From positions 372,001 through 436,000 of the forward strand of contig NC_051129.1 in the NCBI RefSeq assembly GCF_014839805.1: a stretch of DNA of 64,000 bases. Direction: 5' to 3'. The DNA is from Manduca sexta. Its lineage: Eukaryota; Arthropoda; Insecta; Lepidoptera; Sphingidae. The position numbers and the translations under genes were made by a program. The notes beneath the pieces are model-generated. The model saw nothing but the letters and a program-made list of their open reading frames with translations. It made no database searches and was not told the origin of the DNA. Each line of letters begins with the position of its first letter. Positions within the stretch are counted from its first letter, which is position 1. This document shows, piece by piece, positions 1 to 11,668 of the stretch.

Positions 1-89
1 TAACTTTATCCAAAATCTTTTTGAATAATAATTTTAAGTAAACGGCCACGGCGGCCAATGCCAACGGAGATCAGTCAAGCACGCAAGAG

Positions 90-200
90 ATATTATTGTG
101 CACCAGTGTGTGCGCAATACAATTACACGGGTGCACTCTCTGTTCCTTCACTCTCATATTCCGTTGAGACGGCAATCCGACATGACCCGAGAGAGATCAT
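90..200 (+). repeat. Lepidopteran interspersed repeat (family K) fragment
   Basis: The stretch reads 'cagtgtgtgcgcaatac', then 'gtgcactctctgttcct', 'cactctcat', 'gacggcaatccgacatgac' and 'gagagagatca'. I know this word order as a common lepidopteran dispersed repeat, though I cannot name its class. Only one copy is seen in this window. The left edge is unclear. Confidence 0.55.
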
Positions 201-1802
201 TAAGTAAACTAACTAGTAAATCGAACAGGTAAGCGTATATTCTAACTTTAATTTAACATCTTTTTAAACTAATACCTTTAAGTCTCCCCGAAGCCAATCC
301 CTTAATTCTACATTTTAAACAATTCCGTGTTAGAGACAAAAGGACAAAGACCCTGAGGTAATATATTCTGCTAAAAATACAACACTCCACTCTATATATC
401 ACGCGTAAGCCTCAGCCGGCGAAAATACACACAAAATATGTGTACAGAATGCTCGGTTTGAATTTCAATTGTTTTAAAGGTATGCTGGGTTTAGGGTTAA
501 TAATATCGGTTGATAAGTTTAATGACGGTATAATTGTAAGATCCAGAGTTTGGTTGTTAAGTCGGCATATACTTTTTTATGAGTTTTCGGCTTTAAACAC
601 CTTATTGTCTCCGATTTGTAATTTGAAACATGTGACAGGCCCGCCTTTTACTATGCTAGTATGAAAATAAACTTGGCGAACTAGAGTGCAATAATAAATA
701 TACTTCTACTAACCCTTTTATGATTAATGGTGTGAGCTTATAAAAATAAATATTTATTTTTTCCTAGAGACACATGAAATATAGATGATCTTCTAGAATA
801 TTTGAATTAAAAAAGAATTAAATTTTATATTCAGTTTGAATTTTATTTTAGAGGCGCCATAATATCTTCCCTCGTTTTTTAGACAGAGCTTTTAAAAAGC
901 TTTAATTAGTTCACCTCACCTCAAAGCCCAGTGAATGCTTGCAAAAACAGCGAAACTCATTGTACCTGAAATAAAAAAGGCATATTATATATTTGATACT
1001 TGATGCTTTAAAATAATATGTGTATAATTAACAAGTGAAAGGCGTTATTTAAATGTTGGTACTATTTTTATATAAAGTTAGTACTATTGTAAAAAAAATT
1101 CTTTACGTGAGTCTTCGTGTCGTGTTTGGCTCTATATTCCACGAATCGAAAGTTTATGACGGTCAATAACAGTATAACACCAATCAGATGCACAACGATT
1201 GGGGAACGAGTTGCACACCTGAAATCTGATGTCAGGGCTTCGGTTTTCCCAGTTATGTGTATGCTTTGTTAATCGTTCGACACTTCTGAAAAGAATTTTG
1301 TCAGACCATCACGTCTTTAGTTTAAAGATGACACCAACCTATTAGGTCAACCTAGAGGACAAAACCTTTGCACCACTCTTTCGCATTTGTGCCCACTAGT
1401 GGGATAATACATAGAAGGTATACTAGATACATTTAGACTATTTTAATACCGAATAAACTTTTTCAGAAAAGCCCGCAAAAATATCATTTTCACCCACCTG
1501 GCGTAAAAAGTAGTCATAAATAAGTATTAAAAAGATTTAACACTAGAGTTTATGAAGACTGCATGCGCGGGTGTTCAGAGCTGAGATTAAGAGATTAGCG
1601 CGGGTCGGGGTTCATATTGTCTGCACTTAATTGGATGTCGTCTAGTTTAGTATTCGTTTTGGGGAAGGTTTTGGATGAAAGGATAGGATTATATTCTTGG
1701 CGGTATGGAAGAGAACAAAACTATCTTGAATAGTCTTAAGAACACAAATTCTGAGTTTGATTCTCGGTTTCGAAAATTTCGATAGGTTTTTCAACGTGGA
1801 CG
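201..1802. other. Unannotated AT-rich DNA
   Basis: No gene, RNA or repeat that I recognise. The small open frame at 440-664 (74 codons) has no recognisable domain and is of chance length. Confidence 0.5.
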
Positions 1803-1870
1803 GGTTTCCAAACAGGCCGGCGTATTTGTGTCGACTGGCGAGGGATAACCACCTCTGGTCTGTCGACACT
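1803..1870 (+). repeat. Family B repeat, diverged internal fragment
   Basis: It matches the middle of the family B repeat seen complete at 31931-32163: 'caacaggccggc', then 'tttgtgtcgactg', 'cgaggg' and 'gtcgaca'. Both ends of the element are missing and it carries many substitutions, so it is an old copy. Confidence 0.6.
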
Positions 1871-2999
1871 TTATCTGTCACTAACAGGTCTGTATAGAAA
1901 AAAAACAAACCAGCGAACTGAATGTCATTTTTAAGACATGGTTGCCAATAAATCTGTACGTATTTAGGTTTCATCTCAAAGATAATGGGTGATACAACTA
2001 AGTCTAATTCAATACAGCCATGTAGCGAGCTGACTACAATACAAATACTCAGACCGGGGGTATAGTACACTTAGCTTTTCGTTTAGGTAGCTATTGAAAG
2101 GCTGGTAGGTTAGAGCTTTATAGGTGAGAATCGCGACGCGTTCCTCCCTTTATCTTTATCAAGATTATGTACATCATCGTGCCAGCCTGAGCCTCTTTGT
2201 TTACTTTTTAGACTTTCATTTATTTCATGTCCAATATAAATTTATTTTGTCTTTGGTTTATATAAGCGACTTTATCTAAGTAATAATTAAATATTGTTAT
2301 GTACCTTAACTTGAGTGCAATTGTTTGCCTACGTGATGAATAAAACATTTTATTTTTATATATTTATTTACTCTCATGAGTTGCTGAATCCGTGCCAGAC
2401 TTTACTGGATATACAAAAATTCCAATTCGGCTAACTTAAATATAAGTTCAATGCTATAATACTATATCTAAAAATCCAAATTTAAACTAGCACTCCCGAA
2501 GCTATAGCCCCGGTCCCCCCCTCCCCCGCACGTCAGTACATAAAACGTTTATGCACTAGATTATATGCGACTCACGCCAAACTTTAAATTGGATAAAATC
2601 GAAGCGGGGCATAAGTTAAACCTACGTATACAACTGGCAAGCACTAGGTCTTAGCTTAGACGCAATCCTAACTTAGTGCCAAGGGTGCACTTGGCCTCGG
2701 TTTATCTTGATCCGTGACACACGGCACTGGGGAACACCCAGCGAAGTGTAAACTAGAAGTTGGATGTATTTCAAATATCTGGGGCTTGCGTTCTAAATTT
2801 AAAAATCTACAATACATGCTGCGACAGCTTAGTGGGAAGTGGAACAAGTCCATTAGGCACGCAAATTTTACTTACTAAACTTTTTATAGTTAATCTGTAA
2901 CCGCTTATTTTAAAGAAATACTTCGACTCAGAATGACGTTGGTTTAAGGACTACAGATAAAACCACTCTTATTATATAGGTTTTTATTTTAAACGTGCA
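1871..2999. other. Unannotated DNA with a G4-forming run
   Basis: No gene or known repeat is seen. Notable inside it are the C-rich run at 2508-2527, described separately, and a short GC-richer patch around 2670-2860 whose 61-codon minus-strand open frame I do not recognise. Confidence 0.5.
2508..2527 (-). other. Potential G-quadruplex (minus strand)
   Basis: On the minus strand the run is five G, A, seven G, ACC, four G. The seven-G tract can split into two tracts of three, which gives four G-tracts with loops of 1-3 bases. This meets the usual G3+ quadruplex pattern. Folding is inferred only. Confidence 0.5.
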
Positions 3000-3195
3000 C
3001 GGCAAGGTGACACCACTGCACCTAAATGTAATTGAAGTGGGTCCACTAGAACTGATTCTGGGAGTAATAATCTCTCGACTGACGACAGATGATTACTCCT
3101 CAACAGTCAACAGAATTATGTCGGTCTGTTGGAACCGGATACACAGGCTGATCCCGGAACGCAACACAATTACGTGAGCTTAGAAGGCGCTATGC
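3000..3195 (-). repeat. Family B repeat, nearly full length
   Basis: Read on the minus strand it follows the order of the complete copy at 31931-32163: 'cacgtaat..gtgtt', 'ccgggatcagcctgtgtat', 'ccggttccaacagacc', 'gttgactgttgagg' and finally the 'aggtgcag..tgtcacc' tail. The A-rich 3' end is lost. It overlaps a 60-codon open frame that is only a shadow of the repeat. Confidence 0.75.
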
Positions 3196-3754
3196 AAATA
3201 TAAATCAGCTCTAATAAAGTTCTCCACAAATCAAAATGAATCCACCCAACAAGATAATCGGCATCCTTCCTGTAGGTATGTTCCGCAGCTGAAGTGGCGC
3301 GGATTGGGTAGGTGTTGTTTAGTATTCCGGCGACAGGTGGCCTAACTTACTGCGATGACCTAAATGCATATATTCGGATTTGAAACGCCTTCGTAGTTAC
3401 CCTATTTCATACTTCAAATGCAATCTAACATAGATTTCACATGCGGAACAATATGTACAACATAATAGTATTTGCTACTCTAAAATTATTTCGCTTAGGT
3501 CCTATTTCCCATACAATGTTTATCCGCTAGATACCATATTGCACAGCTTAAGTAAATAGTAGCCATTTGATTGGTATTTATTTGGGTGCATCATTCATGT
3601 GAATTGTATTTGCTCGGGTTATTTGTGTCGAGTAATACAAGTCAGATGTCATGAATCGTGCAATTGGGAAGAAAAGGATAATACAGTGGTTAATAAGAGT
3701 GCAGATTGATCACGCTCATGATCGCCTTCTGGTCTTATGGCAGTATGTGTGAAT
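3196..3754. other. Unannotated AT-rich DNA
   Basis: No gene or repeat that I can support. Confidence 0.45.
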
Positions 3755-3960
3755 TGTAGATTAAAAACCCTACTTGGTCTAATGACAGAGTATATATTTG
3801 AACTGGGAGGTCCCAAGTTCGACTCCCAGATTAGAAAACATTTTGTCTAGATTTTCCAGATGCCAGATAGACGGTCGGCCGTAAAAAGTAAGCCAAATCT
3901 GTGTAAAGTGTGAAATATATGTTGCGCCAAATATTTGGCATAGAATATGAGCAAACGAAG
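3755..3960 (+). mobile_element. tRNA-headed SINE, diverged
   Basis: A pol III B-box-like stretch 'aagttcgactcccag' at about 3812-3828 follows an A-box-like 'ggtctaatgacagag'. That spacing fits a tRNA-derived SINE head on the plus strand. Downstream come 'ccagatgccagatag' and 'ggtcggccgtaaa', which resemble the body of lepidopteran SINEs. The A box is weak and the element ends are not resolved. A perfect 14-bp palindrome (gccaaatatttggc) lies at 3926-3939. Confidence 0.5.
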
Positions 3961-5194
3961 ACTTTAAAACTGTCATGCAACACTAACGAAATTCCAAAAC
4001 ATCAACAGTACAGCTCAAACCTCTCTGAACTCCCAAACTGTGTGTCGCTAGTAGGTAGCCACTGTAATTTCATAAATAAACGTTACCTGCACGGAGACAT
4101 TCGGTCTCGCCTGCGTGGCTGACGTAATGGCCGCTAGATTTGTTACTATCTACAATTACATCTGGAATACTGTACGTATTCTTAGTGATGATTATGGAAC
4201 CACATCAAGGAGATTAGATAGATCACAGTAAGTTTTAACTCTGTTTAAGATATATTCTATGGTAAAGTGGGCAAACGAATAAGTGGCTCGCTTAATAGTA
4301 AGTGTAGTCTACTGCAGCCCACAAACTAATACCCATCATCATCGATGCGTTACCAGCTGTTGTGAAATAATAGGAATTAGATAAGAAGTCAACACACAAG
4401 TCTTAAACAACAAATTTCACACGAGCGCAGCCGCACGCACAAGCTGCCTTCCGTTACTGGATTTTAAACTTTATACAGCTGTAAATCCCGTTCATTTTCC
4501 CTTATTTTAAGCCTGAACAAAGCTTCATAAAACTTTTTCCCACCAATACAATGTAAAGCAAAACAGCATATCTGAAATAATTTATTGTTCTCGGAAACAG
4601 ACAAAGGAAACACTCCCCAGATCCAGACTAATAAATTGATTAAGTTGCTGTAGTTTATTGTACGCGGGGGAATCGTAGCGAGCTTCAGATGTGTCGTAGG
4701 AAATGACGTTTAGCAGAATTAGCTAGATGTTAAGGGTAATAATAATATATTTATTTCCCACAAGTTTTCACAGTACAAATTAAGCCCTCTGACTTCTGAG
4801 CCAGGTGTATACCTGTGTTACGGAACTCAGTATCCTCTTCCTAAGTAACAAATCTCCAAGCGAAGAAAGAAAAAAATAAAGAAAAAATATTGAAAAGAAC
4901 ATAAAGAATGACTAGTGAATGTGCTTGTATAGGCTAGTGAGAATTTGTGCGAGTCGAGGTGCAGGTGATTATGGGTGTATATATGTAAGTAGATAGGGAC
5001 AGTATATAATGGATGGTAGGTTGCTATATACAAAATCTACAAAAAGGGATCTTGGTTTCCATTTTGCATGCACTTTTTTCTTCCTGTTTGAAGGACTTTG
5101 TAGTCAGTGTAACTCCAAGGCATTATGGCACTTAATGTCTTGGCACAAGGTGATGCATTGCAACGCCACGAAGGTCTGTTATATTGTTTTACTT
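3961..5194. other. Unannotated AT-rich DNA
   Basis: No gene. Small open frames here (70 and 68 codons) are of chance length, and the minus-strand one at 4827-5033 is low-complexity Phe/Tyr/His-rich sequence. Confidence 0.45.
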
Positions 5195-5300
5195 CTGTTA
5201 TTCTGTCCCCTGTCATATCATGGGGCGGAATACACATGACGTAAACTACCCGCCTTAGTTGCACCTCTGCCTACTCCTGCGGGGACAAAGGGGTGATGTA
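5195..5300 (+). mobile_element. SINE family S1, 3' part
   Basis: It ends in 'tagttgcacctctgcctac', '..gcggggacaaagg' and 'gtgatgta', the signature tail of the SINE that is complete at 46721-46950 on the other strand. The tRNA-like head is missing. It is one of the few plus-strand copies of this family here. Confidence 0.7.
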
Positions 5301-5726
5301 TGTTTGATTTGTTGTTACTGTTTATGGATAGTCATGTCGCTACACGCCTACCATGCGAGCCGATTTTTTATGAACGTAAGAATTCGATAATGATTTCTTA
5401 TATTTACGCGAATTTAGACATTAAAATTAAACTATTTTTCGGATTTTATCGCGATTTTAGAATTTTAATTTTCTCCCGACGTTTCAAAGACTTTGCACTT
5501 TCGTGTCCCCCCACCTCGAAAATTGTTTAATTTTAAGTCTTCGATAGATCACGTTTTGAGGTTTTTTGATGCGACAAACACACGCGATTCAAGCTGATTT
5601 TACGGTGTATTGCGGCATTGTGCTTGATGCGGCAATTATCACGGACTTGGTTTAGCAGTGCCACCCAAACACGTAATACGGGTCATACGTGAACTTCGTT
5701 AAATGCATGAACATGAACAACAAACA
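5301..5726. other. Unannotated DNA between two S1 SINE tails
   Basis: No gene that I can support. The 76-codon open frame at 5300-5530 has no recognised domain. Confidence 0.4.
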
Positions 5727-5775
5727 CACATCACGTCTTTATCTCCAAAGGGGTAGGCAAAGACGCAACCAAGGC
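5727..5775 (-). mobile_element. SINE family S1, tail fragment
   Basis: It reads 'cacacatcacgtctttat', 'ctccaaaggggtaggcaa' and 'gacgcaaccaaggca', which is the minus-strand form of the S1 tail. The head and body are absent. Confidence 0.7.
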
Positions 5776-6379
5776 AATGATATCGAAATTTTTATAAATT
5801 ATTGTCAGAAAAATATCTACATATAATTGATGTTCCACAGGTTTAATCCTGGGCAAAATACAAATAATGAGACGTAGTCAGGTGTGAGGGCAGCGATCAA
5901 TGTGCCCATACGAGCGTTATGTTTTAGACCTCAAGCCTCTCAAGCTAGTAGGGTTGGCCTCACCGGCAGATCTGCTTAACAGTCTTGATTCTATATAATA
6001 TAGTTTCACTAGGCCTACCCACATTACGTATCTAATGCAGATTTCGTTTAGCAGGCGGACCGGAAGGTGCTTTCAATGTGTTCAAGTTTAATATACATAT
6101 CAAAATTATGGAAAACATAATATATTACCTAAGGTAACGATGTTCCGACATTTTTAATTACTCAAATTGCTATAGTACTAATGCAAATACAGTATCTATA
6201 TTTTATTTCTAAATCGATTTACCCACACATCAGAAAATTCCGGTATAATATAACCGGAATATCCCGGTGTCACGTACAACCCTACGAGCTAGCTCATCGA
6301 ATCGGTGGGCGGTAATTGAACGGGATCGGCACTAATTGTTTCAGGTACGTGAAGAAATTACTCTCATTGCGCTGTTTGT
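5776..6379. other. Unannotated AT-rich DNA
   Basis: No gene or recognised repeat. Confidence 0.4.
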
Positions 6380-6420
6380 GGCGCGCCGGGATGGCTGAGC
6401 GGTCTCGTAATGAATCACGG
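6380..6420 (+). repeat. tRNA-like fragment (A-box region)
   Basis: The stretch 'ccgggatggctgagcggtct' resembles the 5' half and A box of tRNA-Leu/Ser-type genes. No matching B box, anticodon arm or acceptor pairing follows, so this is not a working tRNA. It may be the broken head of a SINE. Confidence 0.35.
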
Positions 6421-6527
6421 TGGTAGGTGTTTTGGAGTTTAAAAATTAGATTATTTTATAAAATTTATTGAGTTTTATAATTTTTACATACTTCTTACTT
6501 TTATACCTCGACAGATTTATTTCTCAC

Positions 6528-6615
6528 TGGTTATTTTCCGCGACTCCGCCCGCGTGAAAGCTTTACCGGGATAAATATTTTTCCGGGGTAAAGTGTAGCA
6601 TATAGCGCCTAGAAG
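6528..6615 (+). repeat. Family L repeat, 5' fragment
   Basis: It carries the family L opening 'cgcgactccgcccgcgtgaa' followed by 'ccgggataaat', as in the copies at 9996 and 20325. The 3' part is missing. The class is uncertain; such sequences often form the tails of non-LTR elements in moths. Confidence 0.55.
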
Positions 6616-8013
6616 TGTAAGGAGTACGCGGGGGTGCCTATTCATTGAAACACGGAATTACATAATCTGTTTATTGTACTCGACGGGTGTAGGTACATAG
6701 AATGTCCTTAGTCTAGCTCAACTTACTCTTATATTCTACACATGCAGGTAAAGTACACCGGTACAGTCGCATACAACCGCTACAGAAGTAATGCTCCTTC
6801 CCATTAGTGAAAGAATTTACAAAATCGGTTTTATACTTCCAGAGATTATCTCCACAAACCAACTAATAAACAAACCCTTCCTCTTTTTAATAAAACTATA
6901 AATTAAAAATAAAGATTTCAGTTTCATTGAGGGCTACTATAAACTGATATCTCAAAGAGTATAAAAATTATGTATAAACGTATAAAACAATAGAATTGCG
7001 ATGCCATAGACAAATATAATATCGCCAACGACAGCAACAAGTGCGCGACATTTGTCAACGACAAATAAATTAAACCGACGTTACGGCCAACAAAGTTTAT
7101 AACGACCATCCGTCTGAGTCCGGCAGAGACAATATCGCGACTGGACGGAGTCAGGCGGGGGTTGGGGGCATTTCAAAATTGGAATTGGAAACTTATTATA
7201 AATAAATTACGATTTGGTTATGTAATTCTTTAAAAAATATTTACCATTGCAATTACTATAGATTATAAAGATAATGATGGTTAATATATACACTAAATAG
7301 TGTCATTATATTCCTAAACATAGTAATTTGAATAATTTATCTAAATAAATAATGAATATAATATTTTTAAATTAAGATCTCGAAGATCTTGCTGTGTTTA
7401 ATTGTGTGCTCGCTTTAGTCTCAGGTAATTAATATAACCCAAGCAATATAATTCTAAAGTAGCAAAATAAAAAAAAAGCAAAAATAATATTCAAAAGTAG
7501 CAAAAATAATATCCTATTTATTAAGATAAAACTATATTAAGTAAAGCACTTTAAAAGCATACATCTAAAAGAACTCGACATAGAAATAAAGCAAATTGAT
7601 AGAGACAGTGTTTATAATTAATTTAGTTCGGAGTGGTCACGTCCGCATCTCGGAAGTCCGAGTGCACCTCTGAGTCCAATCCAATACAAAGCTACAATAC
7701 TGTCGCTACGTGATGCGGAATTGCAACTTTATGAAAGCTTAGCTTCCGTTACACCACTAAAGTTAATGTTTTCATTAACACTGGAGATTACAGCATTTTT
7801 TGAGAATTATTTTGTTGTAAAATCTTGTGTTAGACAAATGATTTGTCTATTTCGGGCACCATTAATGTATAAGCTTTTTTTAATATAAGAACATGACTTT
7901 GTGTAAATACAAACATTATGACATATCGCTATATTTCAAAGTGACGACCGCTATAATTGATCATACATTTTTTGTATATAGGTGGAGTTGCATATATAAT
8001 AATAATAATAATA
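6616..8013. other. Unannotated very AT-rich DNA
   Basis: No gene. A short inverted repeat aagatct-cga-agatctt lies near 7374-7390. An ATA/AAT triplet run at about 7997-8012 leads into the next repeat. Confidence 0.45.
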
Positions 8014-8215
8014 CCAGCCCTGTATTATATACTGTCCCACTGTTGGGCACGGGCCTCCTCCACTTCTGAGAGGGATTAGCGCTTAGTCCACCACGCAGGC
8101 CTAGTGCGGATTGGTAGACTTCACACACCTTCGAAATTATTATAGAGAACTTCTCAAGTATGCAGGTTTCCTCACGATGTTTTCCTTCATCGTTAAAGTA
8201 AGCGATAATTCACAA
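8014..8215 (+). repeat. Family A lepidopteran repeat, long copy
   Basis: It has the full word order 'actgtcccactgttgggcac', 'gggcctcctcc', 'gagagggattag', 'cttagtccaccacgc', 'gtgcggattggtagacttca' and 'ctcacgatgttttccttc'. This is one of the most recognisable dispersed repeats of moths and butterflies. Two more copies lie at 24085 and 48913, both inverted. It is preceded by an AAT microsatellite. Confidence 0.85.
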
Positions 8216-8519
8216 AGAATACACACAGGCTATCGCCGCATATAGGCATCCTGAAACCGTCCGACCGATCTCCACATTTCATATTGGCAGAATCTTCATC
8301 CCATATTTCTGATTTGGCTAAATGATAAAAAAACAAGCCGACCACCCTGCAGCACAATTAAAAGTCAATAAATAAGTACAGCGTGGAAACTACAGACGAA
8401 AAACTGAATTTAATCGCGGGCCGATGAGCGGAGGCGGAAGCGGGAGCGGGCGCGGGAGATAACAATGTTGTGTAAATCAAGAGTTAAATGACTGCCAGGG
8501 TTGGTACGCTATTTATGGA

Positions 8520-8715
8520 TTACTAGCTTTGGCTTGTGGTTTCGCTCGGATGGCATTGGGTGTATTATCAAATATTACAAAAAAGTGATCATGCCCTTGC
8601 ATCTTTTTTTACATTTACAAGAATGTTTGTTTTCCTGGGATTCATTTTTACCCTGAACCGAATTTCGTCGAAATCAATTCAGTGGGTCAGTTGTGAAAGC
8701 GAAACACACACTTTA
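8520..8715 (+). repeat. Family L repeat, diverged
   Basis: It starts 'ggcttgtggtttcgctcgg' and later has 'aatttcgtcgaaatc' and 'attcagtgggtcagttgtga', matching the order of family L and of the related copy at 15195. The 120-codon open frame over this stretch is made of repeat sequence and is not a gene. Confidence 0.55.
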
Positions 8716-8799
8716 ATACACTTAAATTGCATTTCAACCAAGTCTTGGATAGTGCAAAATAATAAAATTATATGCAGTTTTGCGATAATTAGCAGCTCA

Positions 8800-8888
8800 G
8801 AATTGTATACTGTCTACTACGGCTCGGGCCTCTCCTACTCTACATGCAGGGCCTTTGTGAATGGCCTGTCTCAAGGCGGTAATGTTTT
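8800..8888 (+). repeat. Possible diverged family A fragment
   Basis: The stretch 'attgtatactgtctactac' followed by 'cgggcctctcctact' resembles the start of family A. The match fades after about 50 bases. Confidence 0.3.
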
Positions 8889-9995
8889 CTTACAGTAAAT
8901 ATTGTTGTCAGACAGCCCTGCCAGCCGTTCAGGGAAATGAGCTGACAGGGAGGCGCCGCCATTTTCGCGTCGACGCACGCACAATTATCTGCCTTCGACA
9001 CTACACGCCATTGTGCATGCTTTATTGTGTTATAATGCCACATTTGTGTGACAGTTGTACCGTTGTTTCATTCTGCTGTCTCTCGTATCGTCCTTGATGA
9101 GTAAGTAGTTTAAATATGCTAGTCTGAGAATTATTTTGTTATTAATGTACACCACGACAGATATATGATTAAGTATCTCACATGGACATCATGAACTTCA
9201 CATCTTTCACTCAATTTATTTATTTCCTCGCATTTCGTGTGTTTTTCCTAATATTAATTGGGTTTATTGTTATAATTTGATATTATTCAGTATCAATTTG
9301 GGTGACAATTATACTTAATGAAAATAAAAAGGCCCTTTCACTGAACATTTTACTTTGGAGAGAGACATAGATCATAATAAATTTTACATCGGGAATAGAC
9401 ACAATGAAATTAGTTACAATGTCACTTGATGGCGTTATAATGGTTTGTATTTAACTATTTATTATCATTTATGTACATAATAAAATCAAATATTTTTCCC
9501 CAGCTCTGCTAACATTGTGCCAAAAACCATCCGTAAGTGACAAATATAGTATTTTTTGCGGATAAAGTGTGTGTTTAGTGTCTTTCATAGTAAAAGCATC
9601 ACGGTATCGTTCCGACAATTTTTTTTCTTATTACTGGAAAATATTTTTTTATAATATTTATTTTGTTCGAAACTTACACTTTATTCTTTATATCTATATT
9701 TAGGACAAATAATGTTAATTGTTGTTTTCAATCTGAGATTTTCAAGAAGATAAGTCTATGTATTTATCAACTCAATATCAAAATGACGTTATATATTTCC
9801 ATTGTTTTACGTCAAAACTGATAAATTAATAGTCCGAAAGGTATGAGGATATTTGTATCCGACATTCTACTACTGTATACAAGTCGTAGTTAATAACAAG
9901 TAGAGTTGTGGCCGGCGTCCAGTACATAACCTATCACTCCCCAATGAACTCCATAGAACATTATAATAAGCGTCAAATACAGTCACTTTATACTG
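8889..9995. other. Unannotated DNA
   Basis: No gene. A GC-richer patch at about 8920-9000 contains GCCGCCATTTT (8955-8965), the same motif that clusters at 26.4 and 29.05 kb. The rest is AT-rich with no recognised element. Confidence 0.4.
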
Positions 9996-10150
9996 GCTCT
10001 TGCTCGTGGCTTCGCCCGCGTGAAGGAGTTTTCCGGAATCAAAGTCCCCTATGTATTTTCCTGGGATAGAAAGTAGCCGCTATACCCGGAAGGGCAACGT
10101 TGGGAACAACGTCTCAAACTATATCCAAATAGCGTTCAAACAAGCAGATA
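9996..10150 (+). repeat. Family L repeat
   Basis: It begins 'ttgctcgtggcttcgcccgc', then 'ttttcc..aatcaaagtccc' and 'tcctgggatagaaagtagcc'. This is the clearest start of the family in the window. It runs directly into the family P sequence, which suggests one composite element with L as its front and P as its back. Confidence 0.7.
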
Positions 10151-10224
10151 GATGCGGCGGGGAGTTCCGTTTAAGCAGAGCACCTAACGGAAACTCTCAA
10201 AAGGAATAATTATTCTCAGTTTTT

Positions 10225-10405
10225 GCAACATTTCTTATTGATGCCCAGCTCTTGTGTGTCATTGCGCGATGGTATATAGCCTATAGCCATCTTCGATGGA
10301 TGGGCTATCCAAAACTAAAAGACTTTTTCAATTCAAACCAGTTGTTCCTGAGATTAGCGCGTTCAAACAAACTTTTCAGCTTTAAGTAATAGCATAGAAT
10401 ATAAG
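10225..10405 (+). repeat. Family P repeat
   Basis: It contains 'tatatagcctatagcc', 'tcgatggatgggctatcc', 'gttcctgagattagcgcg' and 'ttcaaacaaactttt'. I recognise this series as a dispersed repeat common in lepidopteran introns and intergenic DNA, though its class is unclear to me. Confidence 0.7.
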
Positions 10406-11618
10406 TCCCACGTTTATATGCATCATATAAACCAATTTGCTAAACGCTTCCACTTTTGCACTAAACGTTGTCCAAGGTCACATCATGTGACCAATGATGC
10501 GACCTTGCAACCACCGTGACCAGATGCTAATCAAGATGATTATTGTCACCACACCAATTACGGACCCCATAAACATAGTGGGTATGGTGTATTGTTCTAT
10601 TTTTTAATTGTATGCTGAGATGTTATTTTATGACTTGCTAGAAAAATAATAGGTAATGAATTGTTCAAACTTAAGAAAAATAATGAATACTTCTGAGTTT
10701 TGCGCGGGAAAAATCCTAGCATATACAATATACATACTATAGCATAAACATGTTATGTATACACGTGTTTATTGTACATTTTGTTACGCAATAACCCCAT
10801 GATCTTCCTTATACAACTGAATATTAATTAATCTTTTATTGACTTGTTTTCTTTATGTTTTAATTCGACAATAATTTCTCAGAAATTAGATTTTTTTATA
10901 ACATTTTATTTATTTCACTTATTTAAATGTCTTTCAAACTAGTTTAAACAAACATAAAGATTCCATTAAACCTGAACTATCGAATTTATTTCATAATATG
11001 TTAATTATAATTGCTATTTTATTATTGTTTTCTCTATTGAACATTTATTGAAAAAAAAAAGGAATAATTTAGTCTTTCCATTAAGTAGCACTTTATTTAA
11101 CATATTTTTGCAAAGAAATTAGCATCTTCAATATTTTTTTTTGAAATACGTTAGAGCAATTAAATGTGACCTATTGGATATAATTAAGATTTGAATAATT
11201 TAATAATATTTGTTCTTGTGACGTTATTTAAGCTATATAAATAACAACTCTTATTTACGATCAAATGTCGATGGAATTTAAATGTTGCAATAATAATGAA
11301 ACGGACGTCGTAAATTCAATTATATACGCGAATTTAATACCGACATTATAAATATTTCATGTTATTTTTGAAGATGTTAAAATATATTTAACATAAAAGA
11401 ATTTAACTTGAATTAATTGTTTGTTAATGTTTTTATTCACGTGCGATGTGTAATTTAATTGTATTATTAAATCTTTTTAAAAGACATTAGCACTGCGCGC
11501 CGATGTAGTGATCTTCTGAGCTGTATATGAAGCCTGTACTTACGCTGATAATTATTCATGAATATCAGTTTAGGATAACTATAGAGCTCTTGTGCTTTTG
11601 TTGACTATAAATATCACA
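10406..11618. other. Unannotated AT-rich DNA with nuclear-receptor-like half sites
   Basis: No gene. A cluster of GGTCA half sites at 10476-10521 is described separately. From 10600 to 11500 the DNA is extremely AT-rich and shows no element I can name. Confidence 0.45.
10474..10521. promoter_or_regulatory. Cluster of GGTCA half sites around a perfect palindrome
   Basis: A perfect palindrome ggtcacat-c-atgtgacc spans 10476-10492. Further half sites in reverse orientation follow at 10501-10506 (gacctt) and 10517-10521 (tgacc). AGGTCA-type half sites are bound by nuclear receptors, and CAAGGTCA by the FTZ-F1 group. Function here is inferred only from motif density. Confidence 0.3.
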
Positions 11619-11668
11619 GACATCACGCCTTTATCTTCGAAGAAGTTAGCAGAGGTGCAACCAGTATA
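11619..11668 (-). mobile_element. SINE family S1, tail fragment
   Basis: The words 'catcacgcctttatcttcga' and 'agcagaggtgcaacca' match the minus-strand S1 tail. Only the tail remains. Confidence 0.65.

Noticed and set aside
6383..6410. tRNA-Leu/Ser-like start
   Set aside because: Only the A-box half is present; no anticodon arm, B box or acceptor pairing follows.
8536..8898. 120-codon open frame, the longest in the window
   Set aside because: It lies over diverged family L and A-like repeats and its peptide resembles no protein I know.
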